Below, piece after piece: positions 33,801-42,012 of a stretch of DNA of 64,000 nucleotides. The notes below the pieces were generated by a model that was not told where the DNA came from, made no database searches, and worked only from the letters and a program-made list of their open reading frames with translations. The position numbers were made by a program, and so were the translations under genes. The DNA comes from Marinilabiliaceae bacterium UBA5488 (GTDB lineage: Bacteria > Bacteroidota > Bacteroidia > Bacteroidales > Marinilabiliaceae): positions 231,482 through 295,481 of the forward strand of contig DIPM01000036.1 in NCBI GenBank assembly GCA_002427105.1, given 5' to 3'. The stretch's first letter is position 1. Every line of letters begins with the position of its first letter.

Positions 33801-36578
33801 ATGCAAAAACAATTTTTACTTTTTCTTTGTATTTTGGCTTGCTCCTGGTCTCAGGCCCAGGTTGTTTCAACAAGTCCTTCCATTCCCGTTGAGGGCAGGT
33901 CTCTTACCATTACATTCAGGGCAGATGAGGGAGCAAAGGGCTTAAAGGGCTATACCGGCGATGTGTATGCTCATACAGGAGTGATTACGTCTGAGAGCAC
34001 AGGTAGCGGCGACTGGAAGTATGTGGTTTCCGATTGGGGTCTTAATGTACCAAAGGCTAAGTTGACACGTATTGCAACTGATTTGTACGAGCTGAGCATA
34101 AGCCCCGATATACGCAGCTATTACGGTGTTCCTGCCGGTGAGGATATTCTTCAAATGGCCTTTGTGTTTCGCAGTGCCAGCCAGGTAGCCGGTGCATGGA
34201 AGGAAGGAAAAGCCGTCGGCGGAAGCGATATTTTCATTGATGTTTATAAGGAGGGTCTAACTGCCCTCTTGTCATCGCCTGTCAACAATTCTCTTTTTCT
34301 TCCTAATCAAGAGATTAGCGTTAACGCGAGTGGTTTAAACTCTGATGGACTTAGGCTCTTCCTCGATGATGTGTTAATTAAACAAACTACTGAGTCGGAG
34401 CTTACTTATGCTATTAACGCTCCCGCTTCGGGCGCTCATGTTTTGCGTTTGGAGGCCTATAAGGGTGCTGATATCGAAGAATCTATTATAAATTTTTATA
34501 TACGCGAGGCGGGCGAAATTGCGGCGATGCCTCCCGGACTGGCTCCCGGTCTTAATCTTATTGATGATAATAGCGTAAACCTTATGCTACCTGCCCCGGG
34601 CAAGGAGTATATCTATGTTTTGGGTGATTTTAACAATTGGGCGCCTACGGCTTCCTCTCAGATGAAGAAAGATGGTGATTCTTTCTGGCTTACAATTGAG
34701 GGCCTGGAGCCTGGTGTTGAGTACGCTTACCAGTACTATATAGATGGCACTTTGCGTTTAGCTGATCCCTTTACCTACAAAGTTCTCGATCAACATAATG
34801 ACAAGTATATACCTGAAACAGTTTATCCTAATCTGAAGCCTTTCCCCTCTGAATATGCTTCGGGTTTGGTTTCAGTTTTTGAAACAAATCCACCTGAATA
34901 TATTTGGACTGTTGAAAATTTTGCCCTACCCGAAAAAGAAAAACTGGTGATTTACGAGGTATTAATAAGAGACTTTACTGACAATGGCGATATAAAGACT
35001 ATTACCGATTCACTGGATTACTTTGTTCGTTTGGGCGTTAATGCAATTGAGCTTATGCCATTTAACGAATTTGAAGGCAACGATAGCTGGGGATATAACC
35101 CATCGTTCTTCTTTGCTCCCGACAAGGCGTATGGTACAATGAACGACTATAAGGAGTTTATTGACGCATGTCATCAGCGCGGAATTGCTGTTATTATGGA
35201 TATTGTGCTGAATCACTCATTTAGCCAATCGCCATTGCTGCAGATGTATTTTGACGGTTCAAAACCTACAGCTCAGAATCCGTGGTATAATGTGGACCAT
35301 AACATGCAGAATCCGGATGCGCAGTGGGGTTACGACTTTAATCACGAGAGTGTCTATACTCAGGAGCTGGTTGACAGAATTATAGCCTATTGGATTGAAG
35401 AATTCAAAGTTGATGGTTTCCGTTTTGATTTTACCAAAGGATTTACCAATACAATCTATGGCCCAAGCTCATGGGCAAGCGAATATGATGCAAGCCGTAT
35501 TGCCATATTGAAGCGTATGGCCAGCCAGGTGTGGAGCAATAAGGCTGATGCCCTGGTTATTTTCGAGCATTTGTCGGACAACCCGGAGGAAAAGGAACTG
35601 GCTGACTATGGCATTATGTTATGGGGAAATATGAACTACAACTTCTCAGAAGCTGTGATGGGATATAATGATGGCGGCAAATCAAATTTCAGTTGGTCAT
35701 CTTATAAGCAGCGCGGCTGGAATAACCCTAATCTGGTAGCTTATATGGAAAGCCATGACGAAGAGCGCGTGACCTTTAAGGTCATTAGCTATGGCGATGT
35801 CTTAGGTGCCTATTCTGTTAAAGACTTAAATGTAGCGCTTGAGCGACATAAGGCTGCTGCAGCCTTTCTATTTAGCGTGCCGGGGCCCAAGATGATTTGG
35901 CAGTTTGGAGAAATGGGCTACGATATAAGTATTGACCAGGGAGGACGCTTGGGCAAAAAACCGCCTAAATGGGAGTATATGAAAGTGCCTGCGCGCAAAA
36001 AGTTGTGGGATGTTTACGCGGGATTGGCTGAGCTGAAAACCAGTGAGCCTGTGTTTGCGACAAGCAACTTCACCATGGATGTTAGCTCTGCCGTTAAGAA
36101 AGTGGAACTTAACGATGTAAGTAACGATGTCAGGCTGGTGGGGAATTTTGACATGGTAGCCCGTAGCGTTAAGCCTGATTTTAGTTCAACCGGAACATGG
36201 TATAATCATTTCCAAGGTGTCACCATAGATGTAGATGACGTGGAGATGGATGTGACTTTGCAACCGGGCGAGTTTGCCATGTTTACAAGGAATAAATTCG
36301 ATAGTTTTGTTGTGGCCTCTTCGCTTGGCAAGGATAAGCTGGAAGGGCAGCAGCAAGCAGAAGTGTTTCCCAATCCGGTTAAGACTGAGCTGCACGTGAT
36401 GGCCGGGCAAGAGGTTGTTGGCCTGCAGATTTTTGATATCCATGGTCGCTCTGTTGCCGGAATGCTTGAAAGCAGCTTTAATCCTGTTATGGATGTGTCT
36501 TATCTGATGCCCGGTTTTTACTTGCTGCGCATTGAAATGGCAGATGGGAAGATTGAATATCACAGAGTTAGCAAATAG
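33801..36578 (+). CDS. T9SS-secreted alpha-amylase (GH13) with CBM48-like domain
   Basis: Extracellular amylase of 925 residues. I start at 33801, where a signal peptide begins (MQKQFLLFLCILACSWSQAQ), although the frame is open from 33732. Domain order: N-terminal beta domains to about 240, a CBM48/E-set domain with YIYVLGDFNNW near 270, the GH13 barrel from about 370 (KLVIYEVLIRDFTDNGD), a C-terminal beta domain, and a type A T9SS sorting domain of about 80 residues (VFPNPVKTELHV ... LQIFDIHGRSV ... FYLLRIEM). Catalytic residues: Asp in VDGFRFDFTKG, Glu in VIFEHLSD, Asp in MESHDEER. It ends the susC operon and is expected to be cell-surface or released. Confidence 0.93.
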   Translation: MQKQFLLFLCILACSWSQAQVVSTSPSIPVEGRSLTITFRADEGAKGLKGYTGDVYAHTGVITSESTGSGDWKYVVSDWGLNVPKAKLTRIATDLYELSISPDIRSYYGVPAGEDILQMAFVFRSASQVAGAWKEGKAVGGSDIFIDVYKEGLTALLSSPVNNSLFLPNQEISVNASGLNSDGLRLFLDDVLIKQTTESELTYAINAPASGAHVLRLEAYKGADIEESIINFYIREAGEIAAMPPGLAPGLNLIDDNSVNLMLPAPGKEYIYVLGDFNNWAPTASSQMKKDGDSFWLTIEGLEPGVEYAYQYYIDGTLRLADPFTYKVLDQHNDKYIPETVYPNLKPFPSEYASGLVSVFETNPPEYIWTVENFALPEKEKLVIYEVLIRDFTDNGDIKTITDSLDYFVRLGVNAIELMPFNEFEGNDSWGYNPSFFFAPDKAYGTMNDYKEFIDACHQRGIAVIMDIVLNHSFSQSPLLQMYFDGSKPTAQNPWYNVDHNMQNPDAQWGYDFNHESVYTQELVDRIIAYWIEEFKVDGFRFDFTKGFTNTIYGPSSWASEYDASRIAILKRMASQVWSNKADALVIFEHLSDNPEEKELADYGIMLWGNMNYNFSEAVMGYNDGGKSNFSWSSYKQRGWNNPNLVAYMESHDEERVTFKVISYGDVLGAYSVKDLNVALERHKAAAAFLFSVPGPKMIWQFGEMGYDISIDQGGRLGKKPPKWEYMKVPARKKLWDVYAGLAELKTSEPVFATSNFTMDVSSAVKKVELNDVSNDVRLVGNFDMVARSVKPDFSSTGTWYNHFQGVTIDVDDVEMDVTLQPGEFAMFTRNKFDSFVVASSLGKDKLEGQQQAEVFPNPVKTELHVMAGQEVVGLQIFDIHGRSVAGMLESSFNPVMDVSYLMPGFYLLRIEMADGKIEYHRVSK

Positions 36579-36640
36579 TCGCTTAGGTTAAAAAACAAGC
36601 CCTAAACGGCTATATGGCGACAATAAAGTGTGAAAAAATG

Positions 36641-36690
36641 AGCGGGAGAGCTTTCGTTATTTGCAGATGAAAGCTCCCGCTTCTTTCTTT
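36641..36690 (+). terminator. Terminator of the susC-amylase operon
   Basis: AGCGGGAGAGCTTTC (36641-36655) pairs with GAAAGCTCCCGCT (36669-36681) with a two-base bulge; TTCTTTCTTT follows. It is 62 bases after the amylase stop. The rest of the 316-base gap contains only the promoter below. Confidence 0.8.
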
Positions 36691-36770
36691 ATCAAAACAA
36701 GTAATAAAGTGCTTAAATACAGGTAATTATAGTGGGTATAAGTACTGATAAGATATACGTATTTCTACCC

Positions 36771-36801
36771 TTAGTTATCTGAATAATCCGTCTTACTTTT
36801 G
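36771..36801 (+). promoter_or_regulatory. Promoter of the Hdr-like operon
   Basis: TACTTTTG at 36794-36801 fully matches TAnnTTTG; TTAG at 36771-36774 is one base off TTTG with a 19-base spacer. The leader would be close to 90 bases. Confidence 0.5.
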
Positions 36802-36894
36802 AGTATGAGTTTCTTATGGTATTTGGGAATAGTGATAAACTCATTTAATAGAGAGGCTTCATCGCCTGTATTACGATAGTTTATATTACTTTCA

Positions 36895-37578
36895 ATGACA
36901 ACTATTTCAAGTCGGCTTAAGGCTGACATTCGTTTTCAGGATGGACTCAAAGCGTGTATGAATTGCGGAGTATGCACTGCAATTTGTCCCGCTGCTGCTT
37001 ACTTCGATTATGATCCGAGGGAAATTTGTCAGGATGTGCAAAGCGGTGATGAATCCATCCTTATCGGTCTGCTCAAAGGTGAGCAAATTTGGATGTGCGG
37101 ACAATGCTTGTCATGTAAAACCCGTTGTCCACGCGACAATACTCCCGGCTATATCATTCAGGTTTTGAGGAAGATAAGTCAGGAGATGGGCTATTTTGTA
37201 CATTCGCGTCTGGGTCGTCAGCAGTTGTTGCTTAAACGCGCAATTGGTCATTCTATATTGGAAACCGGTTATTGTGTTCATCCAAAGTTAATTCGTCCGG
37301 AAACGCACCGTGAGCAGGGACCTGTTTGGGAGTGGGTTATGGACAATGCCAGGGAAGTATATAAGAAATGCGGGTCGCTGTATTATGAGGAAGGACTTGG
37401 AGGTTTGCGCAAGATAGACAGCGATACTCTCGATGAGATGCAAGCTATTTTTCAAGAGACAGGAGCCTTTACTTTATTTGATAAGATTGAACAGGCTTCG
37501 GAGGCCAAAGCCGCCGAGATGGGTTTGTCTTTTTCAGACGATGATGATAATGAGTATTTAAGGGAGATACAACTTTAG
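36895..37578 (+). CDS. HdrC-like dicluster ferredoxin subunit
   Basis: A 227-residue iron-sulfur protein related to heterodisulfide reductase subunit C. Two 4Fe-4S clusters are predicted from C21, C24, C27, C31 (CMNCGVCTAICP) and C68, C71, C74, C78 (CGQCLSCKTRCP). The C-terminal 100 residues are helical and acidic (ending FSDDDDNEYLREIQL) and are specific to this type. No membrane segment, so cytoplasmic. It is the first gene of a five-gene operon and should pass electrons to the HdrB-like partner ten bases downstream. The physiological substrate is unknown; in methanogens HdrABC reduces CoM-S-S-CoB, which is not expected in a bacterium. Confidence 0.88.
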   Translation: MTTISSRLKADIRFQDGLKACMNCGVCTAICPAAAYFDYDPREICQDVQSGDESILIGLLKGEQIWMCGQCLSCKTRCPRDNTPGYIIQVLRKISQEMGYFVHSRLGRQQLLLKRAIGHSILETGYCVHPKLIRPETHREQGPVWEWVMDNAREVYKKCGSLYYEEGLGGLRKIDSDTLDEMQAIFQETGAFTLFDKIEQASEAKAAEMGLSFSDDDDNEYLREIQL

Positions 37579-37587
37579 TGGATTATT

Positions 37588-38640
37588 ATGGCTCAATTAA
37601 ATTGGAAATCTTACCAAAAAGAGATACCGGACGACCACTTTTTTTACGTCCGCAGTTGCATCCGTCAAACGTTTTTTCCCGGTGCTGAAACTGCTTTGCT
37701 GTATGTTTTGCGGGAGGTGTTGAATAAGGATGTCTTTGAAGATAAGCGCCATACTACCTGCACGGGAATAGGTTTTCACTCGGATGTGATTCCACTGGAG
37801 ACTATCATGACCGTGGTTGCGCGACAGCTGGCACTTATGACTGAAGCCGGATATAAAAATTTACTGGTGTCTTGTGTTACTTCCTTCGGAATCTACCTTG
37901 AAATCCTTGAGATGTGGAAGCACTTTCCCGAGAAGCTTGCCCAAACGAGGGAGGCGCTCTGGAAGGCTACCCGCCGCGAGTTCGAAGTGCCTGCTTTGCT
38001 TACTCATTCTTCAGATGCGATATTTCATTTTAAAGAGCAGATTTTAAATAAGTCCCAAATAAGCCTCGTCAATGCCGAAAGCGGTCAAGCTCTTAAGGGG
38101 GTAGAGCATGTGGGTTGCCACTATGCCAAAATCTTCCCTCAGGATGGGATTGGAGGAGCTGAATTCCCCCGTGTGCTCTCAGGCCTTATCGAAGGCTGGG
38201 GCGGTGAATTGATAGACTATCCTGAGCGCCGCCATTGCTGCGGTTTTGGCTTCAGGCATTATCTGGTGAGAGCCAATCGCGGCTATTCAATATCTAATTC
38301 AAAAATTAAGTTTGAGTCGATGGCTCCTTTCGAGCCTGAGTTTATCCTGACTAACTGTCCGGGCTGTAACATGTTTCTCGACAGATGGCAATATACCCTT
38401 TCGGAGATGGAGGGCAAGACTTATGATAGCAGAGGTCTTGGGATTCCGGTGCTTAGCAGTGAAGAGATGGCGGGTCTGATGGTAGGCATGGATCCCTGGA
38501 AATTGGGCCTGCAGATGCATCAGATAGCTGTGGAGCCCCTGCTTGACAAAATGGGTGTAAACTATGCTCCTAAAGCCAAGTATCATCTGGCATCAAGCGC
38601 TGTGCCTTTGCCTCAAAAGCCTTCGGTACTTTTAGTATAG
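37588..38640 (+). CDS. HdrB-like subunit with one intact CCG domain
   Basis: A 350-residue protein related to HdrB, the site of disulfide chemistry through noncubane 4Fe-4S clusters. The C-terminal CCG motif is complete: Cys near 176 (HVGCHYAK), CC near 216 (RHCCGFGF) and CPGC near 256 (NCPGCNMF). The N-terminal half has isolated cysteines (RSCIRQTFF, TTCTGIGFH, LVSCVTSFG) but no second canonical CX30-40CC...CxxC set, so only one noncubane cluster is certain. Soluble. It is sandwiched between the HdrC-like and HdrA-like genes with 9- and 13-base gaps. Confidence 0.85.
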   Translation: MAQLNWKSYQKEIPDDHFFYVRSCIRQTFFPGAETALLYVLREVLNKDVFEDKRHTTCTGIGFHSDVIPLETIMTVVARQLALMTEAGYKNLLVSCVTSFGIYLEILEMWKHFPEKLAQTREALWKATRREFEVPALLTHSSDAIFHFKEQILNKSQISLVNAESGQALKGVEHVGCHYAKIFPQDGIGGAEFPRVLSGLIEGWGGELIDYPERRHCCGFGFRHYLVRANRGYSISNSKIKFESMAPFEPEFILTNCPGCNMFLDRWQYTLSEMEGKTYDSRGLGIPVLSSEEMAGLMVGMDPWKLGLQMHQIAVEPLLDKMGVNYAPKAKYHLASSAVPLPQKPSVLLV

Positions 38641-38653
38641 AAGTATTTGATTT

Positions 38654-39694
38654 ATGACAAAACAAAAAGTAGCAATTATAGGTGCCGGTCCGGCCGGATT
38701 ACAGAGTGCCGTTTCATTAGCTGAATTGGGCTATGAGGTAGATTTGTATGAGAAGAAATCCCGACCGGGAGGTCATCTGGCTGAATGGCATGTATTGTTT
38801 CCGGATATGCAGCCTGCCGGTGAACTTCTGGATTCTTTGATGCAAAAAGTGCTGGCTCATCCTCAAATAAGACTGGAAACCGGTGTAAATATTAGCGGAC
38901 TTGAACGAGCCGGCAATAGCTGGCAGCTTATTCAATCAGATTCGGTGAGAGGAGAGGCGGATGCTGTGGTTTTAGCTTCAGGTTTTAAGCTTTTTGAAGC
39001 CTCAAAAAAAGAAGAATATGGCCATGGCATTTATCCTGCTGTAATTAGTTCCGCCGAATTGGAGGCCATTTTTAACAGAGAGAAAGAATGGCCCTTTGAA
39101 AAAACTAATAAGTCTCCCAAAATTGGGCTGGTTCATTGTGTGGGTTCTCGTGATGCCAAGTGTGGCAATTTATATTGTAGCAAGGCCTGCTGTATCACAG
39201 CAGTTAAGCAGGCTATAGAGCTAAAAAAGACCTTTCCGGCTTCTGAGGTTTATTGTTTTTACATGGATATGCGCATGTTCGGCTTAGGCTATGAAGAATT
39301 ATATCACAAGGCTCAACTTGATTACAAAGTGCATTTTATTCGCGGAAGACTATCGGAGGCCTCGCCTTCGGGAGCCGGGCGGATACAGGTGAAAGCAGAA
39401 GATACCCTTATGGGGCGACCGCTAAAACTGACTCTTGATATGTTGGTGTTGATGGTGGGTATGACAGCTTCTGTATCTCCTGAAGTTAAAGAGAATACAG
39501 TAGAGCTAAAAGAGTATGCCAATAAAGGAGAGTTTGTTAAAATACCCGGAGCTGTTATTGGCGCTGCTCAATGGCTGAAGCCCGGGTTGTTTGTTGCGGG
39601 GGCATGCAAAGGCCCGGCTACTTTGCCGGAGGTATTGAATGATGCCCGTGCGACGGCTTTGGATTTACGTAATTATTTATCAGGAGTCTTATGA
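38654..39694 (+). CDS. Short HdrA-like FAD/Fe-S oxidoreductase
   Basis: A 346-residue flavoprotein. The N-terminal Rossmann motif GAGPAGL (10-16) and the acidic end of the second strand (VDLYEKKSRPGGHLAEWH) bind FAD. HdrA-type cysteines are seen in VHCVGSRDAKCGNLYCSKACC (starting near 160). Canonical HdrA is much longer, with extra ferredoxin domains and often an inserted thioredoxin-reductase-like part; those are missing here, and the dicluster gene that overlaps its end may replace them. Its stop overlaps the next start as ATGA. The role in electron bifurcation is possible but not shown. Confidence 0.82.
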   Translation: MTKQKVAIIGAGPAGLQSAVSLAELGYEVDLYEKKSRPGGHLAEWHVLFPDMQPAGELLDSLMQKVLAHPQIRLETGVNISGLERAGNSWQLIQSDSVRGEADAVVLASGFKLFEASKKEEYGHGIYPAVISSAELEAIFNREKEWPFEKTNKSPKIGLVHCVGSRDAKCGNLYCSKACCITAVKQAIELKKTFPASEVYCFYMDMRMFGLGYEELYHKAQLDYKVHFIRGRLSEASPSGAGRIQVKAEDTLMGRPLKLTLDMLVLMVGMTASVSPEVKENTVELKEYANKGEFVKIPGAVIGAAQWLKPGLFVAGACKGPATLPEVLNDARATALDLRNYLSGVL

Positions 39695-40014
39695 CTAAGC
39701 AATACTTTGGTTTTTCAGTGCTGGAGCAGCGTTCTGTTAATCTGGACAGTGAAATGCCTGCGGAGCTGGAAAGTCTTTATCAGAAAGAGCCCTCGCTAAG
39801 AGCTTGTATTGCCTGCGGTAATTGTGCTGCTGTGTGCTCGGCGGGCCATTTTGCCGAAATGCAGTTTTATCGTTTAAACGTTATGGCTCGTCGCGGTCTT
39901 TTGCATGAGATGGTCGGAAAAGCCGCGGCTTGTATGTTATGCGGAAGGTGCCAGATGAGTTGTCCGCGAGGTGTTAATATCCGCCATGCAGTATTAATGA
40001 TGTCTCAATTATAA
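39691..40014 (+). CDS. Small dicluster ferredoxin of the Hdr-like operon
   Basis: A 107-residue protein with two 4Fe-4S motifs: C39, C42, C45, C49 (CIACGNCAAVC) and C81, C84, C87, C91 (CMLCGRCQMSCP), in the same spacing as HdrC-type subunits. The start ATG overlaps the stop of the HdrA-like gene by four bases, so the products are likely made in equal amounts and may form a split HdrA. It is followed three bases later by the large membrane Fe-S protein, to which it may hand electrons. Confidence 0.85.
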   Translation: MTKQYFGFSVLEQRSVNLDSEMPAELESLYQKEPSLRACIACGNCAAVCSAGHFAEMQFYRLNVMARRGLLHEMVGKAAACMLCGRCQMSCPRGVNIRHAVLMMSQL

Positions 40015-40017
40015 AAG

Positions 40018-41856
40018 ATGGACAGTAAATTTCATCCCTTTGTGCTTCCTTTTAGCATTGGATTCGCGCTGATGCTTGCAGTGCTAACTGTGCGTTATGT
40101 GATATGGCTGAGAGGCTTGTCTTCAGATAACAGAAAGCGGATAAGAAGCAATTTTTTTACCGTCAATACATGGGAGGCTCTGGTTGAAATATTTAGAGAA
40201 TCATTAGTTCACCTGAAAATATACAAGGTCAATCCTATGCTGGGATTTATGCATATGAGTCTGGCCTTTGGCTGGTTTTTGCTTATTGTTGGGGGCAAAC
40301 TGGAAACATGGTATTACACCGGGGATTTTGCTAACGAGATGCACTACGCTATCTTCTTCAGATATTTTGAACCTGTCACCTCCGGTTTCTGGATGAACGG
40401 GGTCATGGTTTTTTTTATGGAGTTTGCTTTGCTTATGGTTTTGACAGGTCTTATCCTGGCCTTGGCCAAGCGCATTCGTAAAAAACTGATGGGCATGCAA
40501 AACACTACTCGTCATTCTTCGGGAAACAGGATAGCCCTGACTTTTTTATGGTTTATATTTCCCTTGCGTTTATTTGCCGAATCAGCCACTGCCGGACAGC
40601 ACGGTGGGGGAGGTTTCCTGACGGCTAATCTTGGCGCTTGGTTGTTTGGTGGCGATAGTGCCGCTTCCTGGGAGTTGCCTCTTTGGTGGGCCTATTCCAT
40701 TTCACTGGGGCTGTTTTTTATAGCTTTGCCGTTTTCGCGTTATTTGCATATTCCAACAGAAATGGTCCTTATTTTATTAAGGCGTTGGGGGCTGGAATCC
40801 GAAAAAGGTTTTAATCCTAACAAGGGCTTGCAAGCCTTTGAGGTTCACTCATGTTCATCCTGCGGTATCTGCCTGGATGCTTGTCCTGCCATCAATATCG
40901 GTCAGGAAGCTTTTCAGGCTTCCTACTTTGTAAGGGGAGTTCGCGAAAATAGTGAAGTAGAAGCAAAGGCCACCTCTTGTCTTAGCTGCGGGTCTTGTAC
41001 AGCCATTTGTCCGGTAGGTGTAGATGTTGAACAATTAAGGCTTGATAAGCGAAGCGATATCTTTACTAAGGCTCGTTTCAGTCATTCATATTTGCCGGGT
41101 TCAATGACCCTGTGGCGTGATACTACCGAAGTTGTGCTTTTCACAGGTTGTATGGGACGGTCGAATCCTAAGACAACAGTTGCTTTTAAGGCTTTGCTGA
41201 AGGAGGCCGGATTATCTTTTGTGCATGTTGATGAAAAAGACGGGGTTTGCTGCGGTCGCCCTATGGCTTTGGCCGGTGCCCTCGATCAGTCGCTTATGAT
41301 GAAGGAATATAACAGCAATTTGATAAATGGTCAAAACGGGCAGGTGCTTGTGACTAGCTGTCCGATATGCTTTAAGTATTTCACAGAAGAGTACAATTTG
41401 AATATCCCGGTGATGCACCACAGTCAGTTTTTGTGGGAGCTCATGAAAAAGGGTAAGATAAAGCGTGATAGCCGTGATTTGAAATTCGCTTATCACGATC
41501 CCTGTGAGCTTGGCAGAGGCTCAGGCTGTTATGAGCCGCCCCGCAGTGTTTTGGCACAACTCGGTGAGTTGCTGCCTGTGGACAAGGAGAGAGACAAAGC
41601 CTTGTGCTGCGGTAATAATCTGGGTTCTCTGTCTTTGCCTGAATCAGATCGACGGCAAATTACTGCAAGAACCCTGGCAGTACTCTCGGCCAATGAACCC
41701 GACTATATTGTTAGCTCTTGCCCTTTATGTAAGCAAACACTCGCGCGACAAAGCAGTGTGGAAGTTAAAGACCTGGCCGAAATTCTGCTGGAAACAAAAC
41801 CGCTACGCGTGAAAGTCCCTTCATATTCATACGTCCACCAGGAGGCCGGCAGATGA
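40018..41856 (+). CDS. Membrane HdrD/HdrE-like Fe-S oxidoreductase (CCG domain)
   Basis: A 612-residue fusion of a membrane part and an HdrD-like part. The first 260 residues have about five hydrophobic helices with histidines (MLGFMHMSLAFGW near 80, a HYAIFF segment), reminiscent of the cytochrome b-like NarI/HdrE module. Then come two 4Fe-4S sites (CSSCGICLDACP near 279, CLSCGSCTAICP near 320) and two complete CCG domains (FTGCMGR ... GVCCGRP ... TSCPICF and YHDPCELG ... ALCCGNN ... SSCPLCK). It would link the soluble Hdr-like subunits to the quinone pool. No heme protein genes are adjacent. Confidence 0.87.
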   Translation: MDSKFHPFVLPFSIGFALMLAVLTVRYVIWLRGLSSDNRKRIRSNFFTVNTWEALVEIFRESLVHLKIYKVNPMLGFMHMSLAFGWFLLIVGGKLETWYYTGDFANEMHYAIFFRYFEPVTSGFWMNGVMVFFMEFALLMVLTGLILALAKRIRKKLMGMQNTTRHSSGNRIALTFLWFIFPLRLFAESATAGQHGGGGFLTANLGAWLFGGDSAASWELPLWWAYSISLGLFFIALPFSRYLHIPTEMVLILLRRWGLESEKGFNPNKGLQAFEVHSCSSCGICLDACPAINIGQEAFQASYFVRGVRENSEVEAKATSCLSCGSCTAICPVGVDVEQLRLDKRSDIFTKARFSHSYLPGSMTLWRDTTEVVLFTGCMGRSNPKTTVAFKALLKEAGLSFVHVDEKDGVCCGRPMALAGALDQSLMMKEYNSNLINGQNGQVLVTSCPICFKYFTEEYNLNIPVMHHSQFLWELMKKGKIKRDSRDLKFAYHDPCELGRGSGCYEPPRSVLAQLGELLPVDKERDKALCCGNNLGSLSLPESDRRQITARTLAVLSANEPDYIVSSCPLCKQTLARQSSVEVKDLAEILLETKPLRVKVPSYSYVHQEAGR

Positions 41857-41886
41857 GCTTTGAGTTTTAATAAAGCTGCTGCAGCG

Positions 41887-41995
41887 GGCGGCATAGCCGA
41901 GCGACAAACTGCCGCATAAGATTCGACGTAGTCACCCAACGCATTTTCTTACACACAAGACTACGCCGAGCGCAGGCGGCATAGCCGAGTGGCAA
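41887..41995. repeat. Direct and inverted repeats after the Hdr-like operon
   Basis: GGCGGCATAGCCGAG followed by CGACAA (41887-41907) recurs as GGCGGCATAGCCGAG followed by TGGCAA (41975-41995). Between them CGTAGTC (41927-41933) is the inverse of GACTACG (41959-41965). It lies between two convergent genes and probably folds in RNA; it may be a REP-like element serving as a terminator. Confidence 0.5.
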
Positions 41996-42012
41996 CTTCG
42001 TCGTTTCAAGAA

